The notes below the pieces were generated by a model that searched no databases, was not told the DNA's origin, and saw only the letters and a program-made list of their open reading frames with translations. A stretch of DNA of 64,000 bases from Sipunculus nudus. Lineage: Eukaryota; Annelida; Sipuncula; Golfingiida; Sipunculidae. Location of the stretch: assembly GCA_026874595.1 (NCBI GenBank), contig CM049311.1, forward strand, positions 56,566,453-56,630,452, given 5' to 3'. A program made the position numbers and the translations under genes. Shown here piece by piece: positions 47,851-59,229 of the stretch (its first letter is position 1; the number at the start of each line of letters is the position of its first letter).

Positions 47851-48336
47851 TAGAGGAATATTTATGGTAAATATGACGAAAAACAGATCAGTGGTTTTGA
47901 TGGTAGGCAGTCCTGAAGTGTGAAAATAGGTTTTAATAAACAAGGCCTACAGGCCTAATGCAAACATGTGCATTGGGAAATACACCAGGTATAATGCTTT
48001 AATGCTGGAACATTACTTTTCATGTATATGAACAATGAAAGTACTAAACATTTTGAATAAGAAATAATTACTCAAACATCACTGCTGAAATAATAGAGGA
48101 ATATTTATGGTAAATAAGATGAAAAACAGATCAGTGGTTTTGATATTAGGCAGTCCTGAAGTGTGAAAATAGGTTTTAATAAACAAGGCCTACAGGCCTA
48201 ATGCAAACCTGTGCATTGGGAAATACACCAGGTATAATGCTTTAATGCTGGAACATTACTTTTCATGTATATGAACAATGAAAGTACTAAACATTTTGAA
48301 TAAGAAACAATTACACAAACATCACTGCTGAAATTC
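47851..48336. repeat. 243-bp tandem duplication across a B/C junction
   Basis: 47851-48093 and 48094-48336 are near-identical. Each includes the end of B (TAGAGGAATATTTATGG to TTTTAATAAA) and the left end of C (CAAGGCCTACAGGCC to CATCACTGCTGAAAT). The duplication therefore followed the insertion of C into B. Confidence 0.85.
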
Positions 48337-50695
48337 TGGCATGGATGCACACAACACAAAAACGATTGTAGCTGGCACCACCAGTCTTGTATACTTCGAA
48401 GCTATCAGAGATATACACATATGCCAATTTTCAGACTGATATATCAAATTCCTCTGTAGAAATAAGCAGGCGCATACACTGTGCAAAAGTCAATGTACAT
48501 GGCACCACCTGTTTTGTAAATAAGAATACCATCAAAGATGCATATACAGGTCAAAATATCAGTCCAATACATCAAACTTCCCCAGAGTTTGATGCCCTGG
48601 GCTGACAAGGCTTAGGTGAGTAAGGCAGTTGCCCCCGAGTGACCTGTGACAAATTGCTGCCTCAAGCTACTGCACTGAGTGAACTCTTGACCTGCACCTG
48701 GCTAGAATGAGTGAACTTTTGACCTGTACCTGGCTGCACTAAGAGAATTCTTGACCTGTTGCATAATCTGACACAGTTGGCAGTCTGCCAAAGCTATAAA
48801 TAGATTCAGGCTTAGCTTTGGTGCCAAATATGATGCAGTGAGCAGTCTGCCAAAGCTATAAATAGAATGCAGCTACTGCACTGAGTGAACTCGAGACCTA
48901 TACTTGGCTGCACTTCTTTCAATCCTGGCACTGTGCTAAAACTATTTATAAATAGAGCTGACATCATCTTGGCTTATGGCCAACATCAAGGCACTGGCAA
49001 TCTGCCAATGGTAAACCAAGCGCTGCCATCTGAACACAAAAGTGGTCCCTACTTGAACTTAAAAATTTATTTTCCCAAAACAAAATGCTTTTCAGCTGAC
49101 TTTTTATAAAAAAAGAAATCAGGAATATATGTAAAATTATTACGGATGCATACTGAATGCAATTTTAAAGTACAGATATATCTCACTGATGGCAAATTCT
49201 TGAATTAAGTTGAGTAGGGATACCAATAATTTATAATCCACGTACAGTTGTCTTTATATAGCCACAGAGAGCTGAATATCCATGATTGTAACATTGCCTG
49301 GTATGATGAATAACTTAAATCATAAATCTAAATTTTTTAAAAGCTTTTAAAAAAACTTTCTTGTCAATATTAACCAAAGATAACCTGAAATCTAAATGTC
49401 TAGTGGCATGATGTAATAGATGCTTATAAACTGGTGCCAGGCTAGATGTAACAGCATCACACAGCTAACATATATGGTAAAATGACTCAATTCAATCTTT
49501 ATAAATCAGCCAAAATTTATTCTTTGGAACCATAAAAGACAATTATTATAAGAATTATTGTAGGAATTATTCTTGCAAAATATTAAACAAACTGGCCTCA
49601 GTATCATTAGTCAAAAAACGTTTTGTAGGTTTACAACTCATATGGGAAAATACAGCAAAATGGCAAAGTTCAGCTTCCCATAATCCAGCCAAAAATCATT
49701 GAACCAAAACCATTTGAACAAACTTGAATTATCAACATCTAAGGATAATTAATGTGTGAGATTTAAGAATTTGGCCCAGTGGTTTTTGAGAAGAAGATTT
49801 TTGTAGCCACTTAGCTAAAATGGGCTGTTACGGCATATGACTAAATTCAGCTTCCCATAACTTAGCCAAAAGTCACTGAACTGAGACCATTTGAACAAAC
49901 TTGAATAATCAACATCTAAGAATAATTAATGTGTGAGATTTAAAAATTTGGCCCAGTGGTTTTTGAGAAGAAGATTTTTTTAGCCACTTAGCTAAAATGG
50001 GCTGCTATGTCATATGACTAAATTCAGCTTCCCATAACTCAGCCAAAAGTCACTGAACTGAGACCATTTGAACAAACTTCAGAAAGCACTACCCTAGGAT
50101 CATTTCTATGTGATATTAAACAATTTGGCCATATCGTTTCAGAGAAGAAGTTATTTGTAGACTTCAGTTTGATACGGGCACTGATGACCCCCGTACAAAA
50201 AAGGCCGATGCAGGTGGCGCCACCAATACCTCAATTTCAGATATGACTCATGTGACCAACATTGGCATAAAATTTGGTGATGATAGCTCAAGCCATTTCT
50301 GAGATTGTAATTTTAGTATGCTTTTTTGGACAGATGACTAAGTTCAACTTCCTGTTACTCGGCCAAAAATCACTGAACTTAAACCATTCGAACAAACTTG
50401 AGAGATATTGTTCCAGAAATCATTTTTGTAAAATATTGGACAATTTGGCTGAACAGATTCGGAGAAGAAGATTTTTTAAGCTTTTTTAGCTTTTTCCCTA
50501 TAAAATCTAAGAAAATGCAGTTAGCCAAAAAATAAGCAAAATCCAATAGAGTTTTTTAGATGACTAATTTTATGCATACGATTTGATGATGCTAATTCTT
50601 GCCGTTTTCAAGATAGTATAGGTTAACGTACAGACGACGGCCGACGGACGCCACCACACCATCGCATAAGCTCACAGGTTCGCTAACAAATTGGC
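48184..50695 (-). mobile_element. Family C element, copy with both ends (about 2.5 kb)
   Basis: The left end CAAGGCCTACAGGCCTAATG is followed by CAAACCTGTG (GCGAACCTGTG in other copies). The right end is GCATAAGCTCACAGGTTCGC with TAAC. The core has GGTGGCACCACC and a CTATAAATAGA block; 49650-50050 has about 183-bp monomers sharing CAGCTTCCCATAACTCAGCC. It carries GGTGGCGCCACC at 50213. It contains the uninterrupted site (49128-49137) used by B in the 10292-22690 copy. No coding capacity. Confidence 0.65.
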
Positions 50696-52091
50696 TTGAC
50701 CATTTCAGAGGCAAAGATTTTTAAAGGTTTTTTTGCTTTTTCTCTATAAAATCTAAGAAAATGCAGATTTTTTTCAGATAGCAAATTTATGCATTAAATT
50801 TCATGATGCTAGCTCCAGTCGATTTCGAAATGGTATGGGTTAACATATACCTGTGATTGTAAACATTACTTGGCATGAGGAATATCTAAAATCATAAATC
50901 TACATGTTTTAAAAGTTTTTAAAAAACATTCTTGTCAATAATAACCAAAGATAACCTGAAATCTAAATGTCTGGAGGCATGATGTAACGTATGCTGGTAA
51001 ACTGGTTCCAGGCTAGATGTATCTGCTTCACGCAGCTAACATATATGGTAAAATGACTCAATTCAATCTTTATTATTCAGCCAAAATTCATTCTTTGGAA
51101 CCATAAAAGACAATTATTATAAGAAATATTCAGGGGATTATTCTTGTAAAATATTAAACAAATTGGCCTCAGTGGCGTCAGTCAAAAAACGTTTTGTAGG
51201 TTTATAACTCATATGGGAAAATAAAGCAGAATGGCTAAGTTAAGCTTCCAATAACTCAGCCAAAAATCACTGAACCTAAACCATTTGAACAAACTTGAAT
51301 TATCAAAATCTAAGGATAATTAATGTGTGAGATTTAAGAATTTGGCCCAGTGGTTTTTGAGAAGAAGATCTTTGTAGCAACTGAGCTAAAATGGGCTGTT
51401 ATGGCATATGACTAAATTCAGCTTCCCATAACTCAGCCAAAAGTCACTGAACTGAGACCATTTAAACAAACTTCAGAAAGCATTACCCTAGGATCATTTC
51501 TGTGCGATATTAAACAATTTGGCCAAATGGTTTCAAAGAAGAAGTTTTTTGTAGCTGTCAGTATGATACAGGCACTGATGACCCCTGTTAAAAAAAAAGC
51601 CGATGCAGGTGGCGCCACCAATACCTGAATTTCAGACATGACTCATGTGACCAACATTGGCATAAAATTTGGTGATGACAGCTCCAGCTGTTTCTAAGAT
51701 CGTAATTTTAGCGTGCTTTTTTGGACAGATGACTAAAGTTCAACTAGCTGTAACTCCGCCAAAAATCACCGAACTTAAACCATTCGAACAAACTTGAGAG
51801 AGATTGTTGGAGGGTTCATTTCTGTGAAATATTGGACAATTTAGCTGAACAGTTTTGGAGAAGAAGATTTTTAAAGTTTTTTTAGCTTTTTCTCTATAAA
51901 ATCTAAGAATATGCAGTAAGCCAAAAAATAAGCAAAATCCGATAGAGTTTTTTCGATGACTAATTATTCGCAGAAAATTTCTTAATGCTAACTCTTGCCA
52001 TTTTCAAGATAGTATGGGTTAACGTACAGACAACGAACAACGGCCGACGGACGACGCCACACCATCGCATAAGCTCACAGGTTCGCTAAAA
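50696..52091 (-). mobile_element. Second right half of family C
   Basis: From about 50850 it repeats 49275-50695, again with GGTGGCGCCACC (51607) and the end GCATAAGCTCACAGGTTCGC, TAAAAA near 52091. This is a head-to-tail partial duplication of the right half. 52092-52760 holds nothing recognisable. Confidence 0.6.
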
Positions 52092-52760
52092 AGGCAACAA
52101 TGATGAGTTGTAAACGAAGGTATGACCATTCCATGGCTCGTAGTAACTTAGCAAAGCAAATTTTGGTTACAGTTATTTCCTCTGATATTGAACATGTCCA
52201 CTTTACATAGTGAAAATCTGGTAAATTATACATTTCATACAGAATAATGTGACAACATTTCCAGTGATCACAGCCTGTATTTGAGTAATTGAGTATCCAC
52301 TTCTCCAGGTAAATCGCTACACTTTCATTATTAAGTTTCAATATGTTCTTATAAAGTTTGTATATTTAGTCATAAGACATGATGATTATTTTACTATATT
52401 TCTTATTTATTTCAATAAAGCTAATTCGTTCTTATTATCCTTATCTATTATTTTCTAATTAGAAAGATGATATTCAATAAAACAAGATATATATATTATA
52501 TTATATTTTTTAATTGTTGAATATATTTAAAATATTGAAATGAGATTAATGATTTCCATCCACGTGATTTTCATTCCCGAAATAAGTAGTACCCCTACTA
52601 ATAAAAATAGGTTTAAAACTAATTCATATACCTGAGCGATGAAAGTACTAAACTATTATAAATGTTAAAAACTTGTGTCAGAGATCAAAGGACTCACATG
52701 GTAAGACCTGAGTCACCACTTCTCCTTCACGTTAATTAAGACCTGCTACAGTAACAACAA

Positions 52761-54510
52761 GGGAGTGGCTTAACAGCCGGCAGGGTGCCCGCAGTTTAGT
52801 CCACAGGCTAAACAGCCGGCAGGGTGCCCGCAGTTTAGTCCACAGGCTTTAATGCCAGCAAATGAATACATATACTATTTCAGAGTGTCAGTGTGATACT
52901 CAATACTTTCCATTATTATTCTGACAATATAGTGCTGACTTGCCAAATTGTATTTTTTGCCGGTCTATATGTAAATATTACCAGATGGTGTGGATATTTC
53001 TTGCATCATCTCACAACACAACAGGCTCAACAGATTTTATTGAAGTATGGTGTAAGATTGGTTGATTACATCGATCAAATAATAATGCTCCTTGGACCAT
53101 TTATTTGGCATGACTTGAGTTATTTGTTTCAAACACTAATTATTTGTTTACTCATAACCACACTATAGTGTATAAACAGTCGTTATGCTTCACACTTTAC
53201 TTTAATCAAAGAATCTGCATGTCTTTTGATATGACATTTTATGAGTTGTTGGTGCTTTCACACATTGTTTGTTTACTCATAAGAACACCTGTATATAAAC
53301 AACTGTTATGCTTCAGACTTAATGACCTTTAATCAAAGAATATGCCTATCCTTTGATATGACATATCATGAGTTGTTTGTGCTTTCACACATTACCCAAG
53401 CAGCTGTTGTGCCAGTCAACTTCAGTTCAGTTTCTATATCTATATAAAGCTACCCTGTAAATATCACAAAATGTGCACTTTTAATACCTACTCAACATAC
53501 TTATTACATACAGACCAGCAAAATATCTAATTAGGTAAGTCAGCACTTAATTGTAAGCTCACTGTAAAAATAATACGAAGTGTCTAGAGCTCTGGACCCG
53601 TGAATACTGCCGTGCAGCTATTTTTCCGTACTAGTTCCGGTTTACATGCGCAGTGGCGTACTGCGCAGATAACTGGCAACGGGCATCTTGTTTTGAAGCT
53701 GTTAAATTAGGCTTCAAAGAGCAGCCTCCATTTCTGCGTACGGCATTGCAAGAACAGCTTCCAACATCGAGAAGGACAAAATGTTTCAAACGCTATGGCT
53801 GCCGTCGTGGTTGGTGACCTGTCCGGCACTGACTATTTTTACTATATAAGTGACATAAAATAAAACTGCCGGACGAATAGCTCAGTTGTTGCGGGTCCGG
53901 CACCGTCTCTTTTACTATTTAAGTGACATAAAATAAAACTGCCGGACGAATTGCTCAATTGATGCGGATCCTGCAGTGTCTTCTTTGCTTTATAAGTGAC
54001 ATAAATAAAACTGCCGGACGAATAGCTCAATTGATGCGGATCCGACAGTGTTTTTTTTTTTTTTTTTTTTGCTTTATAAGTGACATAAAATAAAACTGCC
54101 GGACCAATAGCTCAATTGTTGCGGGTCCGGCACTCACTGCCGCGCCGTGCGTATATCATATGAGGTACCAGTACTGAGCCAGATTCAAAGAGTGCCGGAC
54201 CATTAGCTTTGCGTGGTCTGCGCCTGGCACTTCTGCATTACGGTGCAACTGCTCACTGTGGATGTGCACAGGACGTGCCGGATGAATAGCCGGCTGCATA
54301 ATGGGTCCGGGCCAGGACCAATAGCAACAGCCAAAATAATAATGGAAAGTTTTCGAGTATCACATTGAAACCCTGAAACAGAGCAGGCATTCATGTGCTG
54401 CCAGTTTAGCCTGTTATGTGAGCTAGACTAATGGCAAGGTGTATTTTCCTGCCGGCTGTTTAGCCTGTGGACTAAACTGCCGGCACCCTGCTGGCTGTTT
54501 AGCCACTTCC
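52761..54510. mobile_element. 1,750-bp terminal-inverted-repeat element, 9-bp target duplication
   Basis: TAACAACAA is at 52752-52760 and 54511-54519. The left end GGGAGTGGCTTAACAGCCGG and the right end, reversed, GGAAGTGGCTAAACAGCCAG continue as inverted repeats for over 50 bp; at the left this repeat is doubled (52761-52850). No transposase is visible. 8-9-bp duplication with GG-ends could fit Mutator-like, Merlin or hAT elements (8 bp TAACAACA). The middle has a stem-loop array at 53846-54135 and GCGC-rich palindrome TGCGCAGT..ACTGCGCA near 53647. Confidence 0.75.
53846..54135. repeat. About 72-bp stem-loop array
   Basis: Four units start TATAAGTGACATAAAATAAA, ACTGCCGGACGAATAGCTCA and close with GTCCGGCA in the first and last. 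GCCGGAC (53868, 53941, 54013, 54098) pairs with GTCCGGC (53895, 54125; altered in the middle two). A run of about 22 T enlarges the spacing before the last. Further single hairpins of the same kind are at 54192-54230 and 54275-54315. Confidence 0.8.
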
Positions 54511-54519
54511 TAACAACAA

Positions 54520-55307
54520 CTCACATTATTGACGAACAATGTGGGGTATCATGATGGGGGTGTAAGTGACACATGCGGAATGCCCTGCCATCTAGCGGGA
54601 GTGTGACAGATTTGACGCATGCACAGTTAAACCGTGTGTCAATAAGCTGGACCTTATTGACACACCCCATGTGTCAATTAGGGTAGCTTTATTTATATTT
54701 CACATTCCAGAGTGAGAATGTAGACCCAGTTCTGAACACACTCCATACAATTTAAAATATTTGAAAATTAATTGTTAAAATTTCGCTCACATCAAGACTT
54801 CCTAGATCCCATTGTAATTTATAACATTAACAACAATAATTTAAAATGTAATTCGTGTTTACATCTCGGGCCATTGCAAAATATTAATAGGTTCTCTATT
54901 ATCGCCCACCTTACTTATACATCATTCATTCTGTCAAAATCGAAAATATTACATGCAAACATTCAGATTTCGTTGTTGTATGAAAATACTGTATATGTCA
55001 GACATTACCTTGCTACTGAAAAGCGCAAGTGTTGCTTTTATTTCAACTGACGGTGACAAGGAGCCATTCTACGTCTGGCGGGGTTTGTTTTGGTAGTCTG
55101 ATAGTAAAACACAAATCCTGCCGCCCGGGTCCCGAGATAGGTACTTTCTAAAACGCAATCTGTGTGTGCTCCGAACTGACAATAAACATCACGGGACCCC
55201 TCCCCCCTAGCTAGACAGTTACCCGCTTTTATGTCACCCGTATAACACATCCTCTCTGAAGAGCGTTCTTCTATCAGAAGAAGATTAACTATCCCAGGAG
55301 TTATTTA
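54520..55307. other. No gene seen
   Basis: 54637-54677 has TGTGTCAATAAGCTGGACCT TATTGACACA, an inverted repeat (TGTGTCAATAA). 55040-55250 is GC-richer but its frames match nothing I know; a segment TTATGTCACCCGTATAA near 55230 recurs in altered form near 56580. Confidence 0.4.
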
Positions 55308-56190
55308 TTTATTTTATAAATGATATGCCAAAAAAAATAGATTGTAAGATCAAAATCTTTGCTGATGACACTTAAGCTTACTCTGCTGTTTATGCTAATA
55401 GTGAATCTAAAAACAGTTTACAAAATTGTATCGACCAGTTAGTAAAATGGACTGATCTTTGGCAACTACAATTAGGCCTAATAGTAATGCTGTATTATGC
55501 ATTTGGGGAAGAATAATCCCAGACATAAATATAGTATCAAAGAGGGGGAGATGTAAGGCAATTAAATATTACACATGTTGAGAAGGATTTGGAGGTTTGG
55601 GTAGATGATGAGCTCTCATTTGAACAACAAATCATTGAGGTTGTTAAGAAAATGTAACAAAATTTTTGTACTAATGATTATTACCATCACAATTAAATGT
55701 AAAGATATTATGGTACCCCTTTACAAAACCCTAGTGAGGCCTATATAATTGAATATGGAAACCCTGTTTAGAGCCCTAACCTAAGGAAATATATAGATAA
55801 TATAGGAGTGCAGAGAAGATTCACAAAAATGATTATTGGCACAAAAAACATGAATTATCAAGAACGTCTGATGTATCTTAAGCTTCCTAATTTAGAGTAC
55901 AGCAGATTGAGAGGAGATCTTATTGAGGTTTACAAACTAATGCATGGAAAATATGATCCTATAACCACCTCTTCTCTTATCAGTAAAAACAGAAATGAGA
56001 GAACAAAGAGGACGCATATTAAAATTTACTAAAAAGCACACTAAAACTCATGGTTTCCATCACTGTTTTACTATAATAGAATAATAACAGTTTAGAATAA
56101 TCTTCCCGGGGAAACCGTAAATGCCGACTTATTAAATGCTTTTAAAAATAGATTGGATATAAAGGTTTTCCAAAATCATATGTATACTAC
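55308..56190 (+). pseudogene. LINE reverse-transcriptase remnant (CR1/Jockey-like)
   Basis: With stops and frame changes, the plus strand reads as the second half of a non-LTR retrotransposon reverse transcriptase. It has the catalytic-site motif IFADDT (55355-55372, stop directly after), LVKWTDLWQ, EKDLGVWVDDELSFEQQI, then IEYGNPV, VQRRFTKMIIGTKNMNYQER, LRGDLIEVYKLMHGKYD. The 5' part, endonuclease and 3' tail are not identified. It is inactive. Confidence 0.8.
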
Positions 56191-56371
56191 TAACTTAAGT
56201 CAAAATTAGAAAGAAGAAAGACATTAAAACCTAAAGGATCCCCGAAAACTAGATCTAAAGTAATTCATAAATATGAAATATAAATACCTAGAGGGTCAAA
56301 GGCTTCTAGTCTAGAGCCATATCATACTACTATACTACTACTACAGGAGTCACACTTTTCGTGAACTATAG

Positions 56372-56596
56372 GAGGCGGTAATTTCCCAGTTACTTCAAAC
56401 CGCCTTTCCCCTGGCCACAAAATTTGTGGTCTTTCCGGACGAGCCCTCATTTTTTTACGAAGACAAATTGCTCATGGGAAAATGTTGGGATGATCAAAGA
56501 TGTCGGTGGAGCACGTTTGGTGTTCCAACTGCTTCACGAGAGAAACAAGCTGTACTAGCGAGACAGTTCGGCCCGCGTTTATGTCATCCCGTATAA
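56372..56596 (+). CDS. Candidate terminal exon or ORF fragment of unknown function
   Basis: A 74-codon frame follows an AG (56370-56371) and ends at TAA 56594. The peptide has a protein-like texture (EAVISQLLQTAFPLATKFVV, FPDEPSFFYEDKLLMGKCWD, FGVPTASREKQAVLARQFG) in otherwise AT-rich DNA. There is no Met start, no known family, and a weak acceptor. It could be an exon of an unseen gene or part of a mobile element. Confidence 0.3.
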   Translation, partial: EAVISQLLQTAFPLATKFVVFPDEPSFFYEDKLLMGKCWDDQRCRWSTFGVPTASREKQAVLARQFGPRLCHPV

Positions 56597-56767
56597 AAAT
56601 GTCCACAAGAAAGATGTCAAAGCCCAGAGAAGCTGCAATAATCGTTTTTTTATTGAATTGTTGGTTTGTTTAATGGTATATGCCATCATGGCCATAAAAA
56701 AAATTTGCATGGTTAAAGAATATAACGCCTAGAAATATATATTTCTCTGAAAAAAAATTATGACTGT

Positions 56768-56791
56768 GGTGGGGGTGGGGGGGGGGGGGGG
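56768..56791. repeat. Poly-G run
   Basis: A G-rich run (GTGGGGGTGGG then about 15 G) is followed by eight T. The rest of 56597-58204 has no gene I can support. Confidence 0.8.
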
Positions 56792-57172
56792 CTTTTTTTT
56801 AAATTTATTAAGCCACTCAGATTATACTGAAATATGGGCCAGAGCTAGGGAAAATATTTCATAATTTAGAATAACAATGATTGATAAGATATTGTTCACA
56901 GAGAAAACGCAGGCATGAGAAAGAGCATGGGAAATGTTGTTTTACATGTGTAGTTATAAGATATACTTCTGTCTCAAGTAAAATTTCCTATATTTTATGT
57001 ATTTTTCTAATTTATTCCTACTTTTTCTCTATCTCCATTCCTAGTGTCTTGCTTTTCTTCATGAGGGTGAGCTTTTGAGCTGGAGAACTTTGAAGTGACT
57101 AATTATATAATAATAAAATACACCCATATAATGGCAACCTATAATATATATAGAATCCCTAGATCGTGCGTA

Positions 57173-57175
<3 letters not shown>

Positions 57176-57232
<57 letters not shown>
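57176..57232. repeat. (TA)28 microsatellite
   Basis: A perfect TA run in intergenic DNA. Confidence 0.93.
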
Positions 57233-57235
<3 letters not shown>

Positions 57236-58204
57236 CCTATATAACGCATGTGGTAGTCCATTTGCATGCTTGTCATATAGACCGCATGTGAGGCAGTTCA
57301 GATATAGTAATTTGATAATTTCATATATTCACATATGAATGTTTAAAATATATCGAAACTGAATTATATGTGAAAGTGACAAATATTCATGGACGACAAA
57401 CGGGCTACATGTTGCCTAGATTTAATTAATTTGTAAACAGGTCCTTATCAACAGCTGTATAATTTATTTACTGGTCATGACAATGTAGAAAGCTTAAAAA
57501 TAAAACTTCAATTCTAATCTTTAAGTGTTGCGTTTGTTAATTTTTATTTACTTTGAAACAAAATAAGTTTTAATGATAAAATCATTCATTTTTCGAAAAG
57601 TAAATACTAAAATATATGCTTTAAACTTAGGCACATGTATTTCTTACAATATATAAGATTCCGTGTAAAATTATCCTAGGAATTACTCTCCTTATAAATG
57701 TATGCTTTTATTAAAACATTCCTCGATGGTCTGGTTTAAACATATTTATTTCTATTGATTTGTACAAGTAGCACAGAAGTGCTTATGAACGTAATAATCA
57801 ATAATATATAATGCAGTAAATCCAAATACGTTTTTATATAGTGGTACTCAACACATTTTAAATCTGAAAAACTGTTTTGTGGATTTTTTTAATAATAATA
57901 ATAAGAATATAATTTGTTATTGCTTCAGACTTCCGAATATTTCAACCCGGTCACGCATTGATATTTATTTTGAATTTATAATATATATAATTTACGGTAG
58001 GTGCGCGAAAATTGCTGTCTGGGGTGTTTGGCCTTGTACACCATGTGTCTGACTGCAGGGTCAGGAACGCCCACCAACATTCACTAACATTCGGGGAAAT
58101 ATTTAATGACGGTCGGAAAAGGTGTACTCGATTACCATTGAATGTCACATAACATGCTTGTTTGAACGATAATAAGGTGATGTAAATACATGTAAACTGA
58201 AGAT

Positions 58205-58248
58205 ATGTCAGGGAACGGGCCAGAGCGATTAGTTGGCTGGTTTGACAG
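58205..58248 (+). CDS. Candidate first coding exon (weak)
   Basis: ATG (58205) opens MSGNGPERLVGWFD plus two bases and meets the donor GACAG|GTAACA. The sequence just upstream is less AT-rich than the neighbourhood. A possible acceptor TTTGCGTTTCAG is at about 58329-58340, but in phase it soon meets a stop. No family was recognised; it may be chance. Confidence 0.2.
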
Positions 58249-58628
58249 GTAACAAATGTTCGATAACTAATATAAGAAACTGTGTATGGTTTATGTATTA
58301 GAGTTTATCACAGTTCCAGCCGAGCCTCTTTGCGTTTCAGGAGCGTGTTCAGAATCCGTCTACATTTTTGAGACTTGAAAAATTAAGTCTTAAATAGGTA
58401 TATCAGTCAATTTTTCAAAATACAAATTTACATATAAGAAATACATGGCAAGGTAGACTGTTTGCTTCAGGATCAATATAGTCCTTAAATCAACAAGATA
58501 TGACCATTCACTGAAAAGTTGTGACATTTTAATAATTCACAGAAATGAGCTAGCTGGGACCCATATTTCCAGTAAAACCTGTTGAGGACAGACTGTATTA
58601 TTTTGTTATTATCATACCACTGTATTTA

Positions 58629-58651
58629 CCCCCCCCCCCCCCCCCCCCCCC
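58629..58651. repeat. Poly-C run
   Basis: About 23 C in a row. Downstream, 58710-58961 has a frame with CPKCEETFC and a later His, but the zinc-ligand pattern is incomplete; 58249-59229 has no gene I can support. Confidence 0.85.
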
Positions 58652-59229
58652 GTTTTGTCTCAGCACACGGTAACGTGCTGCCCTCTATTAACCATTCCCG
58701 TACTACATTATGTTGCTCTCGTATGTTAGAGGCTGGGCTCGTGCTAGCCGCTCGCCACGTCGCCAAATGCGAGTAACTTGTCCAAAATGTGAGGAAACTT
58801 TTTGCAGAAATCGCCACGGTGGTGATAAAAAAATAATACACAAATCCTACCATCGATTATTCCGTGATCGTGTTTGTTTACAACTGTCAAAAAGTTGGAG
58901 AATCCACAAAGAATTTAAGGAGAATATTTGGAGTTGTTCAACATTGCGTGAACAACCATAAAAATTCTCCGGCTCTCTGAGAATTCTCTGGCAGATGCCC
59001 TTTATTCTTATAAAACAAAAACTATCTGTGCTCTGATTGGTTGATAGTTGAGCATGGAACTTAGCTTAACGCGCATTGGACAGAAGGTAAATGTCGCTGA
59101 TCATCTGTGAGTTGTGACACGGTTTACATATCAATATATAACAATATTACAGCGATTAATTTCACACACCGTAATAAATAAAGCGTACTGGGTAATGTGT
59201 TTTCTTCATTAAAGTGTAATTAGCCGGAA

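Larger units (their letters stand above)
44534..47940 (-). mobile_element. Family B element, copy 2, carrying family A
   Basis: The left end CAAGGGACCAATGGGTCACT and the body match 3465-5130 closely. It is interrupted at 45495/45496 by the family A copy and continues at 47196 with TTACTGCATAACAC. It is cut at about 47940 by the left end of a family C element, so its own right end is missing. Confidence 0.65.

Noticed and set aside
48780-48860. CTATAAATAGA as TATA-box promoters
   Set aside because: The motif is part of a repeated block in family C (also at 11145 and 40340) and is not followed by a gene.
58710-58961. Zinc-finger protein (CPKCEETFC)
   Set aside because: Only one Cys pair with a further Cys and scattered His are present; spacing fits no RING, IBR or C2H2 pattern, and the ORF has no supporting splice sites.
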